From positions 310,001 through 374,000 of the forward strand of contig NZ_JAUZQF010000002.1 in the NCBI RefSeq assembly GCF_030718205.1: a stretch of 64,000 nt of DNA, read 5' to 3'. Within the stretch, counting starts at the first letter, position 1, and every line of letters starts with the position of its first letter. The translations under genes and the position numbers were made by a program. Below the pieces are notes generated by a model. It saw only the letters and a list, made by a program, of their open reading frames with translations. It was not told the origin of the DNA and made no database searches. Source of the DNA: Nonomuraea turcica. Lineage in GTDB: Bacteria > Actinomycetota > Actinomycetes > Streptosporangiales > Streptosporangiaceae. Below are positions 15,591 to 23,770 of the stretch, piece after piece.

Positions 15591-17303
15591 GTGCGCAGAA
15601 GAGAACATCTCGGCAGAAGGCTGACGGTCGTGCTGACCGCCGGGCTCGTCACCACGGGTGGCCTGCTGACCGTGCTCAACGCACCGGCCTCGGCAGCCCC
15701 ATCCAACGGCAACTACATGCTGGTCAACGCCGGTAGCGCCCTGTGCGCCGCCGTACCCGGACCCAGCACCGGCGACGGCGTGCAACTCGTGCAGAGCTCC
15801 TGCGCCGAGACCGCCGGACAGATCTTCACGATCACCGCCTCCGGCGCCAACTATCAGATCAAGGCCGAGCACAGCGGCAAGTGCCTCGGCGTCCGCGACG
15901 CCTCCACCAGCGCCGGCAAGGCCGTACAGCAGGAAACGTGCACGGGCGCCGCCTCACAGACCTGGCAGCTCACCGTCTCCGGATCCCACTACCGCGTGGT
16001 CAACACCAACGGCGGCAAGTGCCTCAACGTCAAGGACAACTCCACCGCCGCCGGCGCCCTGTTACAACAGAACTCCTGCGACTCGGCGATCACCAAGCAG
16101 TGGACACTGCGGCCCGCGGGCAGCGGCGGTGGCCCGACCACCAGCCCCACACCCACCCCCACCCCGACCCCGACCCCGACCGTCACCCCCACCGGCGGCG
16201 GCACGCCGACCCCGTCCGCCGGCACGCTGTATGTGGCCCCCAACGGCACCGACAGCGCAGCAGGGACGCAGGCGAACCCGACGACGCTCACCTCGGCGAT
16301 CACCCGCATCGCTCCCGGCGGGACGATCTACCTGCGCGGCGGGACGTACGCCTTCTCGCAGACGGTCACCATCGCGCCGGGCAACAACGGCACCTCCAGC
16401 GCCCGCAAGAAACTGTCCGCCTACCCGGGTGAGACTCCGGTGCTGAACTTCTCCGCCCAGAGCGAGGACCCGGCCAACCGCGGGCTTGCCGTGAACGGGT
16501 CGTTCTGGCACGTCTACGGCATCACCGTCGAGCGTGCCGGTGACAACGGCATCTTCGTCGGAGGCAGCAACAACATCTTCGAGCGCACGGTGACACGGTT
16601 CAACCGCGACACGGGCCTGCAGCTGTCGCGGACCGTCTCCGACACCCCCCGTGATCAGTGGCCGTCCAACAACCTCGTCCTGAGCGCGTTGTCGCACGAC
16701 AACGCCGACTCCGACGGCGAGGACGCCGACGGCTTCGCCGCCAAGCTCACCGTCGGCTCCGGGAACGTCTTCCGCTACGCGGTGGCCCGCAACAACATCG
16801 ACGACGGCTGGGACCTCTACACCAAGACGGACACGGGAGCCATCGGCGCGGTGACCATCGAGGACTCCCTGGCCTACAACAACGGCACCCTCAGCGACGG
16901 CAGCCAGGCCGGCAACGGCGACCGCAACGGCTTCAAGCTCGGTGGCGAGGATATCGGCGTCAACCACGTCGTCCGGCGCACCATCGCCTACCGCAACGGC
17001 AAGCACGGGTTCACCTACAACCGCAACCCCGGCACCATGTCGATAGCGAACAACGTCAGCATCGACAACACCGAGCGCAACTTCACGTTCGAGGCCGGCA
17101 CCTCGGTGTTCCGCACCAACACCTCGTGTCGCAGCAGCAGCGGAACCAACGACAAGATCGTTGGTGACGCCGACAGCACGAACCAGTTCTGGTCCGGCTC
17201 GAACGGGTCCCGGTGCTCCTCCTACACCGGCACCCTGGGCTGGTCCTTCGCCTCCGACGGCCGCCTCGTCGTGACCTTCGGCGGCACCCCGGTAACCCCC
17301 TGA
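15591..17303 (+). CDS. Secreted pectate lyase, PL9 type, with N-terminal ricin-B lectin domain
   Basis: An extracellular polysaccharide lyase of 570 aa. A signal peptide (RRLTVVLTAGLVTTGG, cleavage after ASA near residue 35) is followed by a ricin-B/CBM13 carbohydrate-binding domain (about 38-178, three repeats ending in QxW motifs such as SQTWQL and TKQWTL). A Pro-Thr linker (about 183-205) leads to a right-handed beta-helix (about 211-545). The segments DNADSDGEDADGFAAKL and NNIDDGWDLYTK are typical of PL9 enzymes and include the Asp cluster that binds calcium. I prefer GTG 15591 because GGAG lies six bases upstream; the in-frame ATG at 15579 lacks a ribosome site. Two LacI-type operator candidates precede it. 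It should cleave polygalacturonate. Confidence 0.88.
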   Translation: MRRREHLGRRLTVVLTAGLVTTGGLLTVLNAPASAAPSNGNYMLVNAGSALCAAVPGPSTGDGVQLVQSSCAETAGQIFTITASGANYQIKAEHSGKCLGVRDASTSAGKAVQQETCTGAASQTWQLTVSGSHYRVVNTNGGKCLNVKDNSTAAGALLQQNSCDSAITKQWTLRPAGSGGGPTTSPTPTPTPTPTPTVTPTGGGTPTPSAGTLYVAPNGTDSAAGTQANPTTLTSAITRIAPGGTIYLRGGTYAFSQTVTIAPGNNGTSSARKKLSAYPGETPVLNFSAQSEDPANRGLAVNGSFWHVYGITVERAGDNGIFVGGSNNIFERTVTRFNRDTGLQLSRTVSDTPRDQWPSNNLVLSALSHDNADSDGEDADGFAAKLTVGSGNVFRYAVARNNIDDGWDLYTKTDTGAIGAVTIEDSLAYNNGTLSDGSQAGNGDRNGFKLGGEDIGVNHVVRRTIAYRNGKHGFTYNRNPGTMSIANNVSIDNTERNFTFEAGTSVFRTNTSCRSSSGTNDKIVGDADSTNQFWSGSNGSRCSSYTGTLGWSFASDGRLVVTFGGTPVTP

Positions 17304-17459
17304 CGGACTCAACCGCCTGACCGCCGCGGCAACCCGCCGCGGCGGAGGTATTTGACCACATTTGGGGTTATGGCTTCTTGGCGCGGGCAAGGGGTTCAGG
17401 GCAAGCGACAGGGCAACCTCTCCACGACCACTGACAGCTTCGCCGACCGAGGAGTCACC

Positions 17460-17753
17460 GTGCTCACGCTGACCGCGGACGCGGTCGCAGCAATCCGCGA
17501 TCTGACATCACAACCGGAAACGCCGCCAGAAACCGGCCTGCGCATCGCATCGTTGTCCGTCGACGGGCCCGGCAGGTCTCTCGAACTGTCGATCTCGGGC
17601 GGACCACACCCCGACGATCAAATACTCGAATCCGAGGGCGTCCGGGTATATCTCGAACCGACCGCGGCCTCATTCCTGGACGACAAGACCCTCGACGCGG
17701 AGATGACGCAGGAGCACCAGCCGACCTTCCGGATCATCGACCAAACGACGTGA
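17460..17753 (+). CDS. HesB/IscA-like fold protein without cysteines
   Basis: A 97-aa protein resembling the Fe-S biogenesis domain (LTLTADAVAAIRDL at the start, GLRIAS in the first strand, GVRVYLEPTAASFLDDKTLDAE later). The three cluster-binding cysteines of IscA/HesB are absent; the protein contains none at all. It therefore probably does not carry an Fe-S cluster, and its role is unknown. The GTG at 17460 has GAGGAG at 17449-17454; an upstream in-frame extension to 17352 has no ribosome site and low-complexity sequence. Its stop overlaps the DUF2071 start (GTGA), so the two proteins are co-translated. Confidence 0.8.
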   Translation: MLTLTADAVAAIRDLTSQPETPPETGLRIASLSVDGPGRSLELSISGGPHPDDQILESEGVRVYLEPTAASFLDDKTLDAEMTQEHQPTFRIIDQTT

Positions 17754-18472
17754 CCGTGCGAGCGCCACCGTCACCCCACGTCACCTGGCCGGTGATGTAT
17801 CACCAATGGTCAGAGATGACCTTCATCCACTGGCGCTATCCGCCCGCACGGGTGCAGGCCCTGTTGCCGGACGGCCTCACGGTCGAGATCTTCGACCGGG
17901 CGGCGTGGGTGGGGCTCACACCCTTTCTCATGCAAGGGGTACGGGTCCCCGGCGTCCCCGCGTTGCCGTGGCTGTCCCGATTCCCGGAGACCAACCTGCG
18001 GACGTACGTACGCGACGCTCGTGGCCGCTCCGGGATCTGGTTCCTGTCCTTGGACGCCGGACTCCTGCCGGCCGCCCTTGCCGGTCGTAGTGGCTATTGG
18101 CTGCCGTACTTCTGGTCGGACATGTCGGTGGACGCCAAGGACGGTCGTACCGTATACCGCTGCCGGCGACGCTGGCCGGGACCGTCCGGCGCGCGATGCG
18201 ACGTGGAGGTGGAGGCGGGCGCGCCGCTGGCGGAGAGCGAACGCGACGAGCTCGCGCACTTCCTGACCGCCAGATTCCTGCTGTTCACCCTCGTGGCCGG
18301 CCGGCTGGCAGCCGCGCAGGTGGAGCACCCTGCGTGGCCGTTGTGCCAGGCTCGCCTGATCAGCCTGAAGGAAGATCTGGTGCAGGTCGCGGGACTGCCC
18401 GCCCCAGAAGGGGCTCCACTCCTGCACGCCTCTCCAGGAGTGCCGGCACGGGTGGGCATGTGGACCTGGTGA
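17750..18472 (+). CDS. DUF2071 (YqjF-like) family protein
   Basis: A 240-aa member of the DUF2071/acetoacetate-decarboxylase-like fold family. Visible family signatures are WSEMTFIHWRYPPARVQALLP near the N-terminus, TPFLMQGVRVPG, then FPETNLRTYV and GIWFLSLDA in the middle. No enzymatic activity is established for the family and I see no diagnostic catalytic lysine. The GTG at 17750 overlaps the HesB-like stop by 4 bp, suggesting a functional pair. Confidence 0.85.
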   Translation: MTVRAPPSPHVTWPVMYHQWSEMTFIHWRYPPARVQALLPDGLTVEIFDRAAWVGLTPFLMQGVRVPGVPALPWLSRFPETNLRTYVRDARGRSGIWFLSLDAGLLPAALAGRSGYWLPYFWSDMSVDAKDGRTVYRCRRRWPGPSGARCDVEVEAGAPLAESERDELAHFLTARFLLFTLVAGRLAAAQVEHPAWPLCQARLISLKEDLVQVAGLPAPEGAPLLHASPGVPARVGMWTW

Positions 18473-18656
18473 CCGAGTGCGGGCGGGTGAGCGGGTCGCC
18501 GTAAGGCCGTTGGGCACCTCCAGGCCGCTGCGACACGCGCGGGCCGTACGGGAATGTGGTGCAGCTCACCGTTGCTGTTAACTTTCCTGACATGACGCCG
18601 TCCATGTGCCCGACTTACCGTCGGCGAGGCTCCACCCGCCTCAGGGAGGTTTGGTG

Positions 18657-19814
18657 ATGGAACGTCGTCATTTCCTGCGCGCCTCGGTCCTCGGTGCGAG
18701 CACGATCGCCTTCTCCGGCAGTCTCTGGCAGGGAGCGGCTCTCGCCGCGCCGGCTCAGAACGCCCCCGGCCCTTACGGCCCCTTGGAAACCGCGGATGCC
18801 AACGGCATTCGCCTGCCCGCCGGCTTCACCAGCCAAGTCATCGCCCGCTCCGGCCGGGCCGTCGCCGGCACGTCGTACACCTGGCACAACGCCCCAGACG
18901 GAGGCGCGTGCTTCGCCGACGGCAGCGGCTGGATCTACGTGTCCAACTCCGAGATCAACCCGGGCGGCGGCGCCTCGGCCATCCGCTTCGACGCCGCCGG
19001 TGCCGTCACCTCGGCCTACCGGATCCTGTCCGGCACCCGGACGAACTGCGCGGGCGGCAAGACCCCCTGGAACACGTGGTTGTCGTGCGAGGAGGTCAGC
19101 CGGGGCTTCGTCTACGAGACCTACCCCTTCGGCGGCGCCGCCGTGCGACGCCCGGCCATGGGCCGCTTCAAGCACGAGGCGGCCGCCGCCGACCCGGTCC
19201 GACGAGTGATCTACCTGACCGAAGACGAAACCAACGGACGTTTCTACCGCTTCGTCCCCACGACCTGGGGCGACCTGTCATCGGGCACCCTGCAGGTCCT
19301 GATGGCGGGCTCCGCCACCTCAGGCTCCTTCACCTGGGCGGATGTCCCCGACCCCGACGGCTCGCCGACGGCCACGCGCAGCCAGGTGTCGCGTTCGAAG
19401 TCCTTCAACGGCGGCGAGGGCTGCCACTACGCCAACGACACGGTCTGGTTCACCACAAAGGGCGACAACCGGGTGTGGCAGGTCAACCTGACCAGCAACA
19501 CCTACGAACTTGCCTACGACGACAGCCTCGTCAGCCCGGGGACGCCGCCGCTCACCGGCGTCGACAACGTCACCGGCTCCTCCTTCGGCGACCTTTATGT
19601 GGCCGAGGACGGCGGCAACATGGAGATCTGCCTGATCACTCCCGATGACACGATCTCCCCGTTCCTGCGGATCAACGGCCAGAGCTCGTCGGAGATCACC
19701 GGGCCGGCCTTCAACCCCGCCGGCAACCGGCTCTACTTCTCCTCCCAGCGCGGCACCTCGGGATCGTCGTCCGGCGGAATCACCTACTGCGTGACCGGCC
19801 CGTTCCGCACTTGA
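18657..19814 (+). CDS. PhoX-like (DUF839) phosphatase family protein, Tat-exported
   Basis: A 385-aa secreted beta-propeller protein. The twin-arginine signal is MERRHFLRAS followed by a hydrophobic stretch and cleavage near ALAAPA. The body matches DUF839/PhoX: WHNAPDGGACF, YVSNSEINPGGGAS, then LSCEEV (a calcium/iron ligand region in PhoX), FKHEAAA, and VYLTEDETNGRFYRF-like text at about 180-195. PhoX enzymes release phosphate from organic esters using iron and calcium. ATG 18657 has GGGAGG at 18644-18649. The 185 bp upstream holds a weak direct-repeat stretch at 18564-18585 that loosely recalls a PHO box. Specific activity is inferred from family. Confidence 0.85.
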   Translation: MERRHFLRASVLGASTIAFSGSLWQGAALAAPAQNAPGPYGPLETADANGIRLPAGFTSQVIARSGRAVAGTSYTWHNAPDGGACFADGSGWIYVSNSEINPGGGASAIRFDAAGAVTSAYRILSGTRTNCAGGKTPWNTWLSCEEVSRGFVYETYPFGGAAVRRPAMGRFKHEAAAADPVRRVIYLTEDETNGRFYRFVPTTWGDLSSGTLQVLMAGSATSGSFTWADVPDPDGSPTATRSQVSRSKSFNGGEGCHYANDTVWFTTKGDNRVWQVNLTSNTYELAYDDSLVSPGTPPLTGVDNVTGSSFGDLYVAEDGGNMEICLITPDDTISPFLRINGQSSSEITGPAFNPAGNRLYFSSQRGTSGSSSGGITYCVTGPFRT

Positions 19815-19819
19815 GCCGA

Positions 19820-20791
19820 TCAGCCGTACGTTCGGGCAGCGTCACGCCCGCTGTCGAGTTGCGGCAGCACCTCCGCTGCGATCAAATCCAGGTGATCGAG
19901 ATCAGCGAAGTCGAGCAGGCGCAGATGCACGCGGGTGGCGCCGATCGCGGCGAACTCGCCGATCCGGTCGACGAGCTGGGAGGGTGAGCCGATCACCGGA
20001 TCCTCCGGCGGCAGCGCGCTCGGCACGTGCAACGGGGCCGCCCGGCGCCGGGCCTCCGCGTCGGTGCGCCCGATCGCGACGACGATCCCGGCGGAGAGCA
20101 CCAGCGGAGCACGGCCGTCGCGAGGCCGGCCGATCCGCTCCTGCGCCTCGACGACGCGCTCGAACGCCTCTGCGGTCTCCGGCACGTTCCTGAACGGCAG
20201 GTTGAACTCGTCCGCGTAGCGGGCGGCGAGCCGCGGGGTGCGCTTCGGTCCACGGCCGCCGATTATGATCGGCGGCCAGGGCCGCTGCGCCGGCCTGGGC
20301 AGGGCAGGGGCGTCGCTGAGCCGGTAGTTCTTGCCGTGGTGGCTGAACCGGCCGCCGGGCGGCGTGGCCCACAGCCCCGTGATGATGGCGAGCTGCTCCT
20401 CCAGCCGGTCGAAGCGCTCACCGACCGGGGGGAACGGGATGCCGTAGGCGATGTGCTCCCGCTCGTACCAGCCCGTGCCGATGCCGAACTCCACCCGGCC
20501 GCCGCTCATCTGGTCCACCTGCGCGACGATCATCGCGAGGGGCCCGGGCAGCCGGAAGGTCGCCGAGGAGACCAGCGTGCCCAGCCGGATCCGGGAGGTC
20601 TCCCTGGCCAGGCCGGCCAGAGTCACCCAGGCGTCCGTGGGGCCGGGCAGGCCGCCCTCGAGCTCCATGGACCGGTAGTGGTCGGCGCGCAGGAAGCCCT
20701 CGAAGCCGCCGTCCTCGGCCAGCCGCGCCATCCGCAGCTGATCGTCGTAGGTGGCGCCGCGATGCGGCTCGGTGAAGACGCACACGCGCAT
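19820..20791 (-). CDS. LLM class F420-dependent oxidoreductase
   Basis: A luciferase-like TIM-barrel flavin/F420 oxidoreductase of 323 aa. The family marks are RADHYRSME near residue 37, RIRLGTLVSSATFRLPG at 67-83 and RVEFGIGTGWYEREH at about 100-114. The ATG at 20791 follows the ABC ATPase stop by two bases; a GTG overlapping that stop (20797) is an alternative. Co-transcription with an NMT1-type importer ATPase suggests it acts on the imported compound, as SsuD does for sulfonates, but the substrate is unknown. Confidence 0.88.
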   Translation of the reverse strand: MRVCVFTEPHRGATYDDQLRMARLAEDGGFEGFLRADHYRSMELEGGLPGPTDAWVTLAGLARETSRIRLGTLVSSATFRLPGPLAMIVAQVDQMSGGRVEFGIGTGWYEREHIAYGIPFPPVGERFDRLEEQLAIITGLWATPPGGRFSHHGKNYRLSDAPALPRPAQRPWPPIIIGGRGPKRTPRLAARYADEFNLPFRNVPETAEAFERVVEAQERIGRPRDGRAPLVLSAGIVVAIGRTDAEARRRAAPLHVPSALPPEDPVIGSPSQLVDRIGEFAAIGATRVHLRLLDFADLDHLDLIAAEVLPQLDSGRDAARTYG

Positions 20792-20793
20792 GC

Positions 20794-21579
20794 TCACTGT
20801 CCCCTCTCCCGGGCCACCGCGGACGTGCCCCACCCCACCAGCAGCTCGTGCAGATCGGCGCTGCATCGTGCGACCTCTTCGAAATGGGCGTTGCGGCCCA
20901 GGGTCCGGGGGCGCGGGATGCGGATGTCGACCACCTCCCGGATTCGTCCCGGACGCGGGGTGAGAACCACCACCCGGTCGGCCAGGAGCACCGCCTCATC
21001 GATGGAGTGGGTGACGAAGACGATGGTCAGCGCGTTCTCCATGTGCACGCGCTGCAACTCCACCGACAGTTCCTCACGGGTGATCGCGTCGAGCGCGGAG
21101 AAGGGCTCGTCCATCAGCATCACCCGGGGGTTGCCGACCAGCGACCGGCAGAGGGCGACCCGCTGCTGCATGCCGCCGGACAGCTCGTGCGGCAGGCGCT
21201 TCTCGAAGCCGGCCAGCCCGGCCATCTCCAGAAGTCGCAGGGCGCGCTCACGATGCGCCGCCCGGCGCCAGCCGAAGATCTCCACCGGGAGCAGCACGTT
21301 GTCGATGACCGACCGCCAGGGCAGCAGCGCCGGCCGCTGGAAGAGCATCGCGATGTCGCGCCGCGCCTTGGTAACCTCCACGCCAGCGACCGTGATCTCG
21401 CCTTCGGTCGGCGGCAATAAACCGGCGACAAGCCTCAGAAGTGTAGATTTACCGCATCCCGATCGGCCGACCAGAGCGACGAACTCGCCCTCGGCCACGG
21501 TCAGGTCGATGCCGCGCAGCGCCTCCACGATCCCGGATCGTCCACTGAAACTGCGGGAAACCCCAGCCAGCTCAATCAT
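20794..21579 (-). CDS. ABC transporter ATP-binding protein, nitrate/sulfonate/taurine type
   Basis: A single-domain ATPase of 261 aa. Walker A is GRSGCGKST, the Q-loop LFQRPALLPW is the form typical of the SsuB/TauB/ThiZ branch, the signature is LSGGMQQR and Walker B VMLMDEPFSALD, with THS as H-loop. It should power the importer whose lipoprotein (21831) and permease (22877) are encoded on the other strand from a shared 251-bp intergenic region. Its stop lies two bases before the oxidoreductase start. Confidence 0.92.
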   Translation of the reverse strand: MIELAGVSRSFSGRSGIVEALRGIDLTVAEGEFVALVGRSGCGKSTLLRLVAGLLPPTEGEITVAGVEVTKARRDIAMLFQRPALLPWRSVIDNVLLPVEIFGWRRAAHRERALRLLEMAGLAGFEKRLPHELSGGMQQRVALCRSLVGNPRVMLMDEPFSALDAITREELSVELQRVHMENALTIVFVTHSIDEAVLLADRVVVLTPRPGRIREVVDIRIPRPRTLGRNAHFEEVARCSADLHELLVGWGTSAVARERGQ

Positions 21580-21830
21580 GCGCGCAGCTCTCCATCTGAC
21601 TGCGGTTTTAATCCAGTCGAACCAGAGTATACGGATTGACAGGAAATGGAAGTCTTATGGCTTAGATGCCATTTGTTGTATTATTCACCGCGATTTCCAT
21701 CTGAGGCTCAGGCATCTCGTACGCTGTCCGCGACAGCTGCCAAGCGACATCACCTCACCCATGGTCTCCCGGCTCCAGCCCCGAACGTCCCTTCGCAGGC
21801 CGATCGGCGTCGGATGAAAGGAAGCGGTGC
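21580..21830. promoter_or_regulatory. Divergent promoter region of the NMT1-type importer
   Basis: The centre of this gap is AT-rich. TTGACA occurs at 21636-21641 and a TATTAT at 21679-21684, but they are not correctly spaced with each other. Nested inverted repeats AAATGG (21644-21649)/CCATTT (21669-21674) and ATGGC (21657-21661)/GCCAT (21668-21672) sit between them and may be an operator. A ribosome site AAAGGAAG precedes the ATG at 21831. Confidence 0.45.
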
Positions 21831-22856
21831 ATGAGCAGGCTCACCCGTACTGTCGCCACACTCACCTTGACCTGCACATTCCTCATTGCTTGCAGCAATC
21901 CCGACAGTCAACAGCAGACATCGCCTTCTAGCAATAAACCACTAGAAAAGGTGACTTATCTGACCTCGTTCGGCAACTTCGGGCGGGACGCGTACGCCTG
22001 GGTAGCGAAGGACAAGGGGTTCTTCCGCGAGGCCGGCCTTGACGTGGACATCAAGCCCGGAGGCGGTACGGGCGACAACATTGCGAAGATCGAGGCCGGA
22101 GCGGCGATGTTCACCCCGGTCGATCTCACCGGCCTCCTGCTGGCGCGCGGCAACGGCGGCGCCAAGAGCGTCGTCGTGGTGGCCGGAATCCAGCAGCGCA
22201 CCATGGCCGCGCTCATCAGCCTCCAAGGCAACGGGATCGCCAAGCCGAAGGACCTGGAGGGCAAGACACTGGCCGACAGCCCGGGATCGGTGGTGCGCAA
22301 CCTCTTCCCCACCTACGCCAAGCTGGCCGGCGTCGACGCGACGAAGGTCACCTGGGTCAACGGCGCACCCGCGAACCTCATCGGCCTGCTGGCCAGCGGC
22401 ACCGTGGCGGGCATCGGCCAGTTCGTCGTGGGCGAGCCGACGGTGGAGTCGGTGGCCAAGGGCAAGCAGGCGGTCGTGCTTCCCTACAGCGAGGTGATGA
22501 GTGATCTCTACGGCAATGTGTTGATCACTACGACCAAGATTGCCCAGGAGCAGCCGGACCTGGCCAAGCGTTTCATCGGGGCCTTGATGAAGGGGCTCGT
22601 CCACAGCATCGACAACCCGGACGAGGCCGGACAAATCCTGCAGAAGAACGTACCGGCCTCGGCGCCCGCTCCCGCCGCCGCCGAACTCACCCTGATGAGT
22701 GCCTTCGTCCGGCCGGACGGCGCCGCCAACGTGGTCGGCACGATCGATACGAACCGGGTCGCCGGCAGTATCAAGCTTCTCCAGGACGCCGACGCCATGC
22801 CGGCCGGGCTGACCCCCGACCAGCTCATCAGCGCAGACCTGACGCCGAAGCCCTGA
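21831..22856 (+). CDS. ABC transporter substrate-binding lipoprotein, NMT1/Thi5 type
   Basis: An extracytoplasmic binding lipoprotein of 341 aa. The signal ends in the lipobox FLIAC (Cys21). The mature protein starts with a linker and then VTYLTSFGNFGRDAYAWVAKDKGFF, the usual opening of NMT1/THI5-like periplasmic binding proteins, with GGGTGDNIAKIEAGAAMFTPVD after it. Members bind thiamin precursors, riboflavin, pyrimidines, taurine or sulfonates; the sequence alone does not choose. It forms an operon with the permease gene 20 bp downstream. Confidence 0.9.
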   Translation: MSRLTRTVATLTLTCTFLIACSNPDSQQQTSPSSNKPLEKVTYLTSFGNFGRDAYAWVAKDKGFFREAGLDVDIKPGGGTGDNIAKIEAGAAMFTPVDLTGLLLARGNGGAKSVVVVAGIQQRTMAALISLQGNGIAKPKDLEGKTLADSPGSVVRNLFPTYAKLAGVDATKVTWVNGAPANLIGLLASGTVAGIGQFVVGEPTVESVAKGKQAVVLPYSEVMSDLYGNVLITTTKIAQEQPDLAKRFIGALMKGLVHSIDNPDEAGQILQKNVPASAPAPAAAELTLMSAFVRPDGAANVVGTIDTNRVAGSIKLLQDADAMPAGLTPDQLISADLTPKP

Positions 22857-22876
22857 CCGGACGAGGAGCACGTGAC

Positions 22877-23695
22877 ATGGCCGAGGCGGGCGACACCCCA
22901 CTCGCGAGACGTGTCGTTCCCCACGGGAGCGCGGCGGTCACGGCGGTGGGGTGGCCCGCTCTCGGGCTCGCGGTCGCGATCGGCGGCTGGTGGCTGGTCA
23001 CCTCGGCGTTCCCCCTCGTCCATCCGGCGGTGCTGCCACCACCCTCCGAGGTCCTGACCGCTTTCCAGGTGAAGTCGGCGGAGCTGATCAGCGGGCTGGC
23101 CATGACGACGCTGGAGACGGTGGCCGGCTTCCTCATCTCCGTGGTCGCCGGCGTGCTGATCGGGCTGCTCCTGGCCGCCTCGCGGGCGGCCGAGCGGATG
23201 TTCTCGCCCCTGCTGGTGGCGATCAACGCGGTGCCGAAGATCGCGCTCGGGCCGCTGCTGGTCGTCTCGCTCGGCTGGGGGCAGCGGCCGATCCTGACCA
23301 TGGTCTTCCTCCTCTCCTTCTTCCCGATCGTGCTCTCCACCGCGACCGGCCTGACCTCGACGCCCGCCGAACTCGCCGAGCTGGCCCGATCCCTGGACGC
23401 CTCCCGCTGGCAGACCTTCCGCAAAGTACGGTTTCCGGCCGCGCTGCCGCACATCTTCGTCGGGCTGAAGGTCGCCATGCCGCTGGCCGCGATCGGCGCT
23501 GTGATCGGCGAGTTCCAGGCCGGCGAGGGCGGCCTCGGCTACCAGATCGTCCAGTACAGCGGCATCGCCGACAGCGCCACCGCCTGGGCGGCGATCACCC
23601 TGCTGGCCGCGATGAGCGTCGCGCTCTACTCCGCCCTTGTGCTGGTCGAGCGCCTGGCGTTGCCCTGGGTGCGGGAGACCACGTCGGAGCGCTGA
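22877..23695 (+). CDS. ABC transporter permease, nitrate/sulfonate/taurine type
   Basis: A membrane protein of 272 aa with about six segments. The EAA-type loop is ELARSLDASRWQTFRKVRFPAALP (about residues 172-195, shortened here to its core ARSLDASRWQTFRKV). LPPPSEVL after the first segment is typical of SsuC/TauC. ATG 22877 has GAGGAG upstream. A short CCGCC-A-GGCGG hairpin at about 23716-23726 follows the gene. Confidence 0.9.
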   Translation: MAEAGDTPLARRVVPHGSAAVTAVGWPALGLAVAIGGWWLVTSAFPLVHPAVLPPPSEVLTAFQVKSAELISGLAMTTLETVAGFLISVVAGVLIGLLLAASRAAERMFSPLLVAINAVPKIALGPLLVVSLGWGQRPILTMVFLLSFFPIVLSTATGLTSTPAELAELARSLDASRWQTFRKVRFPAALPHIFVGLKVAMPLAAIGAVIGEFQAGEGGLGYQIVQYSGIADSATAWAAITLLAAMSVALYSALVLVERLALPWVRETTSER

Positions 23696-23733
23696 CGCCC
23701 TGCCCTCCATGTGAACCGCCAGGCGGCACACCC

Positions 23734-23762
23734 TTGACCAGACTTAAACAAGAATCCATGAT
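23734..23762 (+). promoter_or_regulatory. Promoter of the DUF4091 gene, probably leaderless
   Basis: TTGACC (23734-23739), a 17-bp spacer and CATGAT (23757-23762) would start RNA around 23769-23771, exactly at the ATG at 23771. No purine-rich ribosome site lies before that ATG. Confidence 0.55.
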
Positions 23763-23770
23763 AAGTGGCC

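Noticed and set aside
16135..16215. Repetitive ACCCCGACC-type DNA
   Set aside because: It encodes the Pro-Thr linker of the PL9 lyase and is ordinary for secreted actinomycete enzymes.
17352..17459. N-terminal extension of the HesB-like protein
   Set aside because: There is no ribosome site at 17352, while GAGGAG is well placed for the GTG at 17460.
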